Below, one piece after another: positions 1-5,226 of a stretch of DNA of 14,513 nt. The number at the start of each line of letters is the position of its first letter. Position 1 is the stretch's first letter. The position numbers and the translations under genes were made by a program. The notes below the pieces were generated by a model that saw nothing but the letters and a program-made list of their open reading frames with translations, did no database searches and was not told the DNA's origin. The stretch is from Verrucomicrobia bacterium UBA6775 (lineage in GTDB: Bacteria > Verrucomicrobiota > Verrucomicrobiia > Limisphaerales > UBA1096): positions 11,647-26,159 of the forward strand of contig DKGH01000049.1 in NCBI GenBank assembly GCA_002453165.1, written 5' to 3'.

Positions 1-105
1 TTTTTTTCAAAAAAAATCGCTTGCACGGATTGCCGGTTTTTGGTTTTTTCCCCGCCCCTGCACGGCCTTTGGCCATTGGGAGGGTCTTCCGCAGGGCATT
101 ACAGA
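1..105. other. Upstream leader of the CBM48 gene
   Basis: This stretch has no gene I can support. It opens with a run of seven T, one C and eight A (1-16), then further T-rich sequence to about position 50. That could be an AT-rich promoter element or the tail of a terminator from a gene left of the window. Because the window is cut here, I cannot decide. A GGGAGG at 78-83 is too far from the ATG at 106 to be a good ribosome binding site. Confidence 0.3.
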
Positions 106-414
106 ATGGATAACGTACAGCACAAGGGTACCACCCGGTACAACGCAAAAGGCATGGCCAAGCCGGTCAATTTTCTTTGCATTGCCCCTGAGGCCCATGA
201 GGTCGCCATCATAGGCGATTTTAACAACTGGGAATCAGGCAAGCACCTTATGAACCGCCAGATCGACGGCTCTTGGAGTGCCCAAATCGACCTCCATCAC
301 GGCCATCACCGTTACCAATTCGTCATCGACGGCAAGCCAACCCTCGACCCCCGTGCCAACGGCGTGGTGCGAAACGAGGCCAACGAGCGCGTCTCACTCA
401 TCGCCGTCAGCTAG
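106..414 (+). CDS. Small CBM48 / isoamylase early-set domain protein
   Basis: A 102-residue protein that is essentially one glycogen-binding-type beta-sandwich. This is the CBM48/AMPK-beta early-set fold found at the N-terminus of GH13 branching and debranching enzymes. Visible hallmarks are VNFLCIAPEAHEV, IIGDFNNW, then DGSW, a basic HHGHHRYQFVIDG stretch, a DP pair and a final NE..ERVSLI strand. These match the family pattern F-x-G-D-F-N-x-W ... Y-x-F-x-x-D-G ... D-P. No catalytic domain follows, so it is a stand-alone carbohydrate-binding or regulatory protein and probably cytoplasmic (no signal peptide). I chose ATG 106. ATG 154, which begins MAKPVNFLC, would give just the domain. A TTG at 40 is also in frame but adds unrelated sequence. 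The ligand is inferred from the family only. Confidence 0.8.
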   Translation: MDNVQHKGTTRYNAKGMAKPVNFLCIAPEAHEVAIIGDFNNWESGKHLMNRQIDGSWSAQIDLHHGHHRYQFVIDGKPTLDPRANGVVRNEANERVSLIAVS

Positions 415-440
415 GGCAACTCCACTGTTTAACTACAAAA

Positions 441-464
441 AGAGACGCCCCGCAGGGCGCCTCT
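441..464 (-). terminator. Rho-independent terminator of sodA
   Basis: On the minus strand the sequence folds into a 10-bp GC-rich stem (one U-G wobble) around a 4-nt loop at 451-454. The RNA then continues UUUUUGUAG. The stem ends 27 nt after the sod stop codon. On the plus strand the same stem has an A-C mismatch and is followed by a poorer T-run, so it mainly serves the minus-strand sod transcript. It may also weakly end the converging CBM48 gene. Confidence 0.78.
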
Positions 465-490
465 CGAAATGGTTTTGTTGCCGGGGAGCC

Positions 491-1105
491 TCAGCCCTTG
501 GCAGCCTCGTAGTTTGCCGAGACGGCGTCCCAGTTGACCACGTTCCAAAACGCCTTGAGGTAGTCCGGGCGGCGGTTTTGGTAGTTGAGATAGTAGGCGT
601 GTTCCCATACGTCGCAGCCGAGGATCGGTTGTTTGCCATCCATGAGCGGCGTGTCCTGATTCGGGGTGGATGTCACCTCGACGCTGCCGTCGGCGTTGGC
701 CACGAGCCACGCCCAGCCACTGCCAAAGCGGGTCGCACCGGCGGCTTCGAACTGCGCCTGAAATTCAGCAAAGCTGCCGCAAGCGGCATTAATCGCATCG
801 GCCAGTGCTCCACTTGGTTCGCCGCCACCGTTCGGGCTCATGACGTTCCAGAAAAGTGAGTGATTGGCGTGGCCACCACCGTTGTTGCGTACCGCGCCAC
901 GGATGTTCTCCGGCACGGCGTCGAGGTCGCTCACCAAGTCCTCGATGGATTTGCTCTCAAGCTCAGCGTTGCCGGCGATGGCGTCGTTGAGCTTGGTTAT
1001 GTAGGTGTTATGATGCTTGCCGTGGTGGATCTCCATGGTTCGTGCATCAATGTGCGGCTCCAGCGCATCGTGCGCGTAAGGGAGGTCAGGTAGTGTATGT
1101 GCCAT
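491..1105 (-). CDS. sodA: Superoxide dismutase, Mn-type
   Basis: A 204-residue cytoplasmic Fe/Mn-family superoxide dismutase, which converts superoxide to oxygen and hydrogen peroxide. The start at 1105 gives the classic N-terminus MAHTLPDLPYAHDALEPHID. Metal ligands are visible: H27 (EIHHGKHH), H82 (GGGHANHSLFW), D165 and H169 (DVWEHAYY). The GGGHANH stretch and the Gln in TPNQDTPL (Q150) are typical of Mn or cambialistic enzymes, where Fe enzymes instead place Gln in AQxWNH. The length is normal and the frame is intact. The frame stays open upstream to 1201, but that extension runs through a palindromic repeat and adds residues foreign to the family, so I reject it. No good Shine-Dalgarno precedes the start. 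The gene is monocistronic-looking, with its own terminator at 441-464. Confidence 0.95.
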   Translation of the reverse strand: MAHTLPDLPYAHDALEPHIDARTMEIHHGKHHNTYITKLNDAIAGNAELESKSIEDLVSDLDAVPENIRGAVRNNGGGHANHSLFWNVMSPNGGGEPSGALADAINAACGSFAEFQAQFEAAGATRFGSGWAWLVANADGSVEVTSTPNQDTPLMDGKQPILGCDVWEHAYYLNYQNRRPDYLKAFWNVVNWDAVSANYEAAKG

Positions 1106-1150
1106 TTGTATGGTTTTTAGGTTAAAAATCGAGATTCGCCGGCCAGCCAT

Positions 1151-1166
1151 CCGCTTGGCCAAGCGG
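1151..1166. repeat. HIP-like palindrome, 16 bp, sodA leader
   Basis: CCGCTTGGCCAAGCGG is a perfect 16-bp inverted repeat containing the 14-bp unit CGCTTGGCCAAGCG found seven times in this window. It is intergenic, about 46 bp upstream of the sodA ATG and next to the putative -10 element. It could act as an operator or form an RNA hairpin at the transcript start, but it also fits the window-wide repeat family, so a sod-specific role is not required. Confidence 0.9.
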
Positions 1167-1171
1167 CGAAA

Positions 1172-1201
1172 AGTATATATCAAAGACAAGCAAGCGCACA
1201 A
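1172..1201 (-). promoter_or_regulatory. Possible sodA promoter
   Basis: Reading the minus strand, TTGTGC (1196-1201) and TATACT (1172-1177) are separated by 18 bp and resemble a sigma70-type promoter with a weak -35. Transcription would start near 1165, at the palindrome 1151-1166, giving a 5' leader of about 60 nt before the sod ATG at 1105. This is pattern recognition only. Confidence 0.28.
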
Positions 1202-1339
1202 GAGATATCCATTTCCGGAGTTTTCAAGTTTTCAGTTTCGAGCCAACACTCGGTTTTTAAATCCTAAACAAATTTAAAATTGAAATTCGAATGCCATCCT
1301 TTTCGGTCCTCCGTAACTCGACGCCCTCTGCCTTTAATT
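1202..1339. other. Gene-free spacer between hisH and sodA
   Basis: Together with the flanking palindromes this makes a 253-bp gap (1106-1358). It is notably AT-rich around 1255-1290 (repeated AAATTTAAAATTGAAATTC-like sequence), unlike the GC-rich genes beside it. This fits a promoter or upstream element for sodA. I see no open frame with recognisable content and no strong terminator for hisH. Confidence 0.4.
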
Positions 1340-1360
1340 GCTTGGCCAAGCGCTTGGCTT
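1340..1360. repeat. Doubled HIP-like palindrome after hisH
   Basis: Two overlapping palindromes share arms here: GCTTGGCCAAGC (1340-1351) and GCCAAGCGCTTGGC (1345-1358). The CTTGGC element therefore repeats with a 12-bp period. The hisH stop codon (1359-1361 on the minus strand) abuts it directly. The same 21 bases recur exactly at 9226-9246. It could fold into a hairpin in the hisH 3' end, but no U-tract follows, so it is not a typical terminator. Confidence 0.88.
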
Positions 1361-1976
1361 ACCCGGCCAGGCCCACGAAATTCTCGAGAATTTTGAGGCC
1401 GACTCGCTGGCTTTTCTCGGGATGAAACTGAGTGGCAAACACGTTGTCGCGCCAGACCGAGGAGACGAAGTCCACACCGTAGGTGGTGCGTGTCGCGGCG
1501 ATCGATTCATCCTCCGGCTTCGGATGAAAACTGTGCACGAAGTAGACATGGCTGCCATCCTCCACGTCCTGATAGAGCGGGCAGTCCGGCTGGGTGATCT
1601 CGATCTGGTTCCAGCCGATCTGGGGAATCTTCAGCCTCTGCCCCTCAGGAAAACGCACCACACTGCCCTTGAAGAATCCGAGGCCGGCCGCGCAACTGTT
1701 GAACTCCTCGCTGCGCTCGAACATGGCTTGATAGCCGACGCAGATGCCGAGGAACGGTTTGCCCGACGCGGCAAAATCCCGGGCAGCCGCAAACAGCTCC
1801 TGCCGCTGCATGGCATTGATGCAGTCGTCAAACGCGCCCACACCGGGCAACACCACGGCGGCAGCCTCTCGCACCCGGTTGGGCGTCTGCATCAGTTCCA
1901 CCTCGGCACCGACGAACCGCAGCGCTTTTTCCACGCTGCGCAGGTTCCCGGCGCCGTAGTCCAACAGAGCGATCAT
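1359..1976 (-). CDS. hisH: Imidazole glycerol phosphate synthase, glutaminase subunit
   Basis: A 205-residue class I glutamine amidotransferase of the HisH family. It hydrolyses glutamine and channels ammonia to HisF for the fifth step of histidine synthesis, which yields imidazole glycerol phosphate and AICAR. The N-terminus IALLDYGAGNLRSV and the LPGVGAF oxyanion strand are diagnostic. The nucleophile is C79 in GICVGYQ, and the rest of the triad is H185 and E187 in QFHPEKS. PQIGWN replaces the common PHxGWN. The start codon overlaps the stop of the upstream CmcI-like gene (ATGA, 1973-1976), indicating translational coupling. No hisF follows; the next gene on this strand is sodA, 253 bp away. 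Because HisH paralogues also feed ammonia to sugar amination in some glycan loci, a non-histidine role is possible given the neighbours, but the sequence looks like ordinary HisH. Confidence 0.93.
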   Translation of the reverse strand: MIALLDYGAGNLRSVEKALRFVGAEVELMQTPNRVREAAAVVLPGVGAFDDCINAMQRQELFAAARDFAASGKPFLGICVGYQAMFERSEEFNSCAAGLGFFKGSVVRFPEGQRLKIPQIGWNQIEITQPDCPLYQDVEDGSHVYFVHSFHPKPEDESIAATRTTYGVDFVSSVWRDNVFATQFHPEKSQRVGLKILENFVGLAG

Positions 1977-2653
1977 TTGATCCGCTTAAGCCAACCCTTG
2001 GGATGATGCGTGATGAGAAATCGCTCGCAGCGCTCGTGGTCGATCTCGAACTCCGAGTGGTGGCTGAGATATTTCTCCAGCGCCGGAAGCGGCCCCGGAC
2101 GACCTTTACGAAACATGAACAGCTCGTCGATGATCCCGTCCTGCACAAGGCAATAGCTGCCGACCGTTGTCAGCGGCGCGTAAAGCTCCAACTCCTTCGC
2201 CACGTGCTCCTCGGAGTGGTCACTGTCGAGAATGACCAACACCGGGCCGTTGGCCTCCTCCGCCATTTTTCGAATCTGGGACGCTATCTCCTCCGAAGCC
2301 GAGCTGCCGACCAGATAGGTCACGCGCGGGTGCGAGAGGTCGTGCAGTTTCTCGATGTCGACCGAGACGACCCTGCCGTCGGTGTCCATCAGATCAAACA
2401 ACTGCGCGTAAAAGTAGGCCGAACCGCCGCGGTTGGTGCCGCACTCGATGATCAGCGACGGCTTGACCTCGTAGATCGTCTCCTGCGCGATCCAGAGGTC
2501 GAACGTGTTTTGCCAAATCGGTTTGCCCAGCCAGTTGCTTTTGCCAAAGTTATTTGTCTTGGTAACAAGCTGGTGAAAAAATAACTTCTCCACGGCCCGT
2601 GCGAAGAGCGCGTTGTAGAGGGAGAGCACCAGACTGCGAAGGCGCATGTACAT
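1973..2653 (-). CDS. CmcI-like cephalosporin hydroxylase / rhamnosyl O-methyltransferase family
   Basis: A 226-residue protein with a Rossmann-type SAM fold. It shows IIECGTNRGGSAYFY (68-82, SAM loop), VVSVDIE (95-101), GSS (116-118), VLVILDSDHSEEHV (138-151), then YAPL..VGSYCLVQDG (158-173) and a C-terminal FLITHHPKGWLKR. These blocks in this order define the CmcI/RhlO-type family. Members are SAM-dependent O-methyltransferases on sugars or antibiotics, despite the hydroxylase name. The usual acidic pair before the last strand (E-D) reads Q171-D172 here, which may alter metal binding. Residues 8-25 are hydrophobic and helical but not a clear signal peptide. I chose ATG 2653; longer frames reach 2812 but would run across the divergent FkbM start. 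The gene is coupled to hisH by a 4-bp overlap. The substrate is unknown, and sugar modification is inferred from the FkbM and PfkB neighbours. Confidence 0.82.
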   Translation of the reverse strand: MYMRLRSLVLSLYNALFARAVEKLFFHQLVTKTNNFGKSNWLGKPIWQNTFDLWIAQETIYEVKPSLIIECGTNRGGSAYFYAQLFDLMDTDGRVVSVDIEKLHDLSHPRVTYLVGSSASEEIASQIRKMAEEANGPVLVILDSDHSEEHVAKELELYAPLTTVGSYCLVQDGIIDELFMFRKGRPGPLPALEKYLSHHSEFEIDHERCERFLITHHPKGWLKRIK

Positions 2654-2758
2654 ATCAAACGTGACCGGCGGTGAGTTGCCCCCGCCGGGCGCGAACCGTA
2701 TGGCCAAACGCCCGGCGAGGCAATCTCGGCGTGGCCGCACCCACAGGATTATCGCAAC
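2654..2758. promoter_or_regulatory. Divergent intergenic region
   Basis: This 105-bp GC-rich gap lies between the divergent CmcI-like (-) and FkbM (+) genes, so it should hold promoters for both. I see no convincing -35/-10 pair. A partial repeat core (GGCCAA at 2702-2707) is present. An AGGA near 2744-2747 may serve as the FkbM ribosome binding site. Confidence 0.3.
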
Positions 2759-3664
2759 GTGAAAAACCCGGTGACACAGCTTTTCCGCAGTTGGAGCGAA
2801 TGGCGCCGGCAACAGTCACTGCACGGCACGTTCCCGCTTGGTGATGCCGCCATGCAGGTTGGTCGTGTGATCTTGCCTGCCCGACTCCACAGCGCCGCAG
2901 CAGCCCGCCACCTTGACAGCGAGGCGGAAATCTCCCCGAGCGGAGATGCATGGAAGGTTCGACTGCCGGGGTACGACCTGAGTTTCTTCTGGCCAAGCGA
3001 GCCGGACCACAACCTGCACTTTGTCATTGAACAGGAATTCTCACCGGCCAATCCGCACCACTACACGACCCCGCCGATCCAGCTTTCCGCTGACAGCACC
3101 GTGCTCGATGTTGGTGCCTGCGAGGGTTTGTTTGCCTTTCGCGCACTACGCGAGCGCTTGGCCAAGCGCCTGGTTTGTTTCGAGCCAAGCTCCACCATGG
3201 CCGCCCTGCTCCGGCGCGGCGCGGAAGTCAACGGCCAAGCCGAACAGATCACAATCGAGCCAAGCGGGGTGGGCAATCAAACCGGTCAGGCAAGAATGGT
3301 CGCCGGCGACAACCCCGACGCCGGGCATCTCGAGTACATGCCGATTGGCAGTGATCTCGCGGATGCCGTCCCGGTGACCACAATCGACGACTACTGCGAA
3401 TCAAATGGGCGAGCGCTTGGCCCGGGCGATCTAATCAAGGCGGATGCCGAGGGGGCCGACCTCGACGTGCTATTCGGGGCCGAGAAGCAGATTTGCAAAC
3501 ACGCACCGCAACTGGCCATCACCACCTATCACGTCGATGACCACGCCGAGCGCATGATCGAGTGGCTCAGGCAGATTCGCCCCGACTACAAGCTGCGCCT
3601 GAAGGGGCTCTCGTTTTGGACCACCCGCCCCCGTCCTGTGTTGCTGCAGGCCTCGACTCTCTAA
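2759..3664 (+). CDS. FkbM family SAM-dependent methyltransferase
   Basis: A 301-residue protein with an N-terminal extension of about 110 residues followed by an FkbM-type methyltransferase domain. Visible motifs are VLDVGACEG (115-123, SAM glycine loop), LVCFEPS (acidic strand 2), TTIDDYC and the family signature IKADAEGADLDVLFGAE (usual form KIDVEGAE). FkbM proteins O-methylate sugars or polyketides. The start is GTG 2759, the first in-frame start, with AGGA about 11 nt upstream. The stop is 1 bp before the PfkB start, so the two are an operon. A palindromic repeat encodes R133-LAK-R137 in the helix after the SAM loop, and the gene carries at least five more half-sites of the same repeat. 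No signal peptide is seen. The substrate is unknown. Confidence 0.85.
   Translation: MKNPVTQLFRSWSEWRRQQSLHGTFPLGDAAMQVGRVILPARLHSAAAARHLDSEAEISPSGDAWKVRLPGYDLSFFWPSEPDHNLHFVIEQEFSPANPHHYTTPPIQLSADSTVLDVGACEGLFAFRALRERLAKRLVCFEPSSTMAALLRRGAEVNGQAEQITIEPSGVGNQTGQARMVAGDNPDAGHLEYMPIGSDLADAVPVTTIDDYCESNGRALGPGDLIKADAEGADLDVLFGAEKQICKHAPQLAITTYHVDDHAERMIEWLRQIRPDYKLRLKGLSFWTTRPRPVLLQASTL
3154..3169. repeat. HIP-like palindrome within the FkbM gene
   Basis: GCGCTTGGCCAAGCGC is a perfect 16-bp palindrome. It is in frame inside the FkbM gene, coding RLAKR (133-137) between the SAM loop and the CFEP strand. Arginine- and lysine-rich helix surface is a position that tolerates such a sequence. Confidence 0.9.
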
Positions 3665-3665
3665 A

Positions 3666-4562
3666 ATGACCGACACCCCCCTCATCGTCGGCCTCGGCGA
3701 AGCGCTGTACGATCTGCTGCCGGTCGGACCAGTGCTGGGCGGTGCACCGCTCAACGCCGCCGTGCAGGCGCACCAGATAGGCCGATTCCTCGGGGGATAC
3801 GCGGTGATGGCCAGCCGGATTGGCAACGATGAGCTTGGTCAGGCGCTGGTCGACACTCTGCAGGCGCGCGGTATGGACACCACACCGCTCCAGCGCGACC
3901 CGGAGGCACCCACCGGCACGGTGAAAGTCACGTTGCGCGGCACCGAGCCGGAATACGAAATCATCGAGGACGTGGCCTGGGATCGCCTCGATTGGGACGA
4001 CACCCTCGAGCGCTTGGCCAAGCGCTGCGATGCGGTCTGTTTCGGCACGCTTGGCCAGCGTTTCCAACCCGCCCGGGCCACCGTCCAGCGATTCGTCGAG
4101 ACTGCTGGCCAAGCGGCACGACTGTTCGACGTCAATCTGCGGCAACACTACTTTTCAGGGGATGTACTTGCGGCCGGCTTCACCGCCGCATCCATCGTCA
4201 AGATGAACGAGGAGGAGTTGCCAGTCGTTGCTCCGCTGCTGGACGCAACCGGTGACGAATCGGCGATCGCTCAACTGATCGATCAGTTCGAGCTGGAACT
4301 GTTCGTGCTGACACGAGGCAGGCACGGCACGAAACTTTTCACAGGGAGCGAAACGGTTGAGGGCCGCGTGGTGCGGTTTGAACTCGAGGAGAACGCCGAC
4401 TCGGTCGGCGCCGGGGATGCATGCAGTGCGGCAGTTCTGCACGGGGCCGTCCGCGGCTGGCCGCTGCAGCAGACCGCCGACATGGCCAATCAACTCGGGG
4501 CCTATGTGGCCTCGCGCTCCGGAGCAACCCCGGAACTACCGGAGGGGCTGCTGGGCGACTGA
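3666..4562 (+). CDS. PfkB family sugar kinase (fructokinase-like)
   Basis: A 298-residue ribokinase/PfkB-family kinase that phosphorylates a sugar or nucleoside with ATP in the cytoplasm. GGAPLNAAV (25-33) matches the substrate-binding GG[AS]xxN motif of fructokinases. DSVGAGDACSAA (245-256) is the second PfkB signature with the catalytic base D251 and anion hole GAGD. KMNEEEL and LTRGRHGT are the usual strands before it. The length is typical. The protein is most like fructokinases but substrate specificity cannot be fixed by eye. The gene begins 1 bp after the FkbM stop (TAAAATG), so it is translated by coupling. A palindromic repeat codes R116-LAK-R120, and a decayed copy codes TLGQR shortly after. 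Confidence 0.9.
   Translation: MTDTPLIVGLGEALYDLLPVGPVLGGAPLNAAVQAHQIGRFLGGYAVMASRIGNDELGQALVDTLQARGMDTTPLQRDPEAPTGTVKVTLRGTEPEYEIIEDVAWDRLDWDDTLERLAKRCDAVCFGTLGQRFQPARATVQRFVETAGQAARLFDVNLRQHYFSGDVLAAGFTAASIVKMNEEELPVVAPLLDATGDESAIAQLIDQFELELFVLTRGRHGTKLFTGSETVEGRVVRFELEENADSVGAGDACSAAVLHGAVRGWPLQQTADMANQLGAYVASRSGATPELPEGLLGD
4009..4026. repeat. HIP-like palindrome, 18 bp, within the PfkB gene
   Basis: AGCGCTTGGCCAAGCGCT is a perfect 18-bp inverted repeat, one of the two longest palindromic extensions of the family here. It is read in frame as ERLAKRC. A decayed relative, ACGCTTGGCCAGCGT (4047-4061, one base of the core deleted relative to the consensus), lies 20 bp downstream in the same gene. 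Confidence 0.9.
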
Positions 4563-4641
4563 CAATATTGATTCCCGCTTTACACTCACCCAGCAAACAA
4601 TCACTCTCTCCGCCACGCGCGGCGAAGCCGTGTCACCGAAA

Positions 4642-5214
4642 ATGAGCAAGGACAAGAAGGACGAAAAGGAATCCATGGGAAAACTTGAGGAACTGTTCCT
4701 CAAGTCGCGCACCATCATGTTGTACGGGGAGATCAACCAGAAGGTGGCCCGCGAATTCTGCACCAAGATTCAGATACTTGCCGCCGAGTCCCATGATGAC
4801 ATCAACGTGTTCGTGAACTCCCCCGGTGGCCATGTGGAGTCCGGCGACAGTATTCACGACATGATCAAGTTCGTAAAACCGCGCGTGAAGGTCATCGGCA
4901 CCGGCTGGGTCGCCAGCGCCGGCGCGCTCATCTACTCGGCTCCCCCGGTGGAGGATCGTTTCAGCCTGCCCAACACCCGCTACATGCTGCACCAGCCCAG
5001 CGGAGGCGTGGGTGGCCAAGCGTCGGATATCAGCATTGAGGCGGATCAAATCGTGAAGATGCGCGAGCGGCTCAACCAGATTTTCGCCGATCAAACCGGG
5101 CAGCCGATCGACCGGATTGCCAAGGACACCAACCGGAATTTCTGGATGACCCCGACCGAGGCTAAGGACTACGGTCTCGTCGGCAGCATCATCAACTCCC
5201 ACGACGAGCTGTAA
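4642..5214 (+). CDS. clpP: ClpP-family protease subunit with Asn in the catalytic triad
   Basis: A 190-residue homologue of the ClpP proteolytic subunit, which forms tetradecameric chambers fed by Clp ATPases. FVNSPGGHVESG (oxyanion region), GWVASAGALI (nucleophile S92) and RYMLHQPSGG (H117) are all present. The third triad residue is N166, in DTNRNFW, where ClpP has Asp. The spacings S-25-H-49-N equal those of E. coli Ser97-His122-Asp171, so the alignment is firm. The usual N-terminal axial-loop segment is replaced by a short Lys/Asp/Glu-rich stretch. The start is uncertain. ATG 4642 gives MSKDKKDEKES. ATG 4675 has a good AAAAGGA ribosome site 4 nt upstream and would begin MGKLEELF. Gene end and the converging gene are only 12 bp apart. 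The protein is possibly low-activity alone and paired with a second ClpP. Confidence 0.9.
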   Translation: MSKDKKDEKESMGKLEELFLKSRTIMLYGEINQKVAREFCTKIQILAAESHDDINVFVNSPGGHVESGDSIHDMIKFVKPRVKVIGTGWVASAGALIYSAPPVEDRFSLPNTRYMLHQPSGGVGGQASDISIEADQIVKMRERLNQIFADQTGQPIDRIAKDTNRNFWMTPTEAKDYGLVGSIINSHDEL

Positions 5215-5226
5215 TCCCGCCGGACC

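Noticed and set aside
1106..1201. A 32-residue N-terminal extension of superoxide dismutase including RLAKR
   Set aside because: Family members begin at MAHTLPDL or equivalent, and the extension is repeat and leader sequence.
1340..1360. The doubled palindrome as a standard rho-independent terminator of hisH
   Set aside because: It can form a hairpin, but the RNA continues CAAUUAAAGG with no U-tract, and the same 21 bases occur inside a coding region.
1338..2006. A 222-codon plus-strand open frame across hisH
   Set aside because: hisH on the other strand has all catalytic motifs; this frame has none.
4357..4641. An extended N-terminus for ClpP beginning inside the PfkB gene
   Set aside because: The added residues are the PfkB gene read out of frame. 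ClpP homology begins after 4642, and a good ribosome site lies before 4675.
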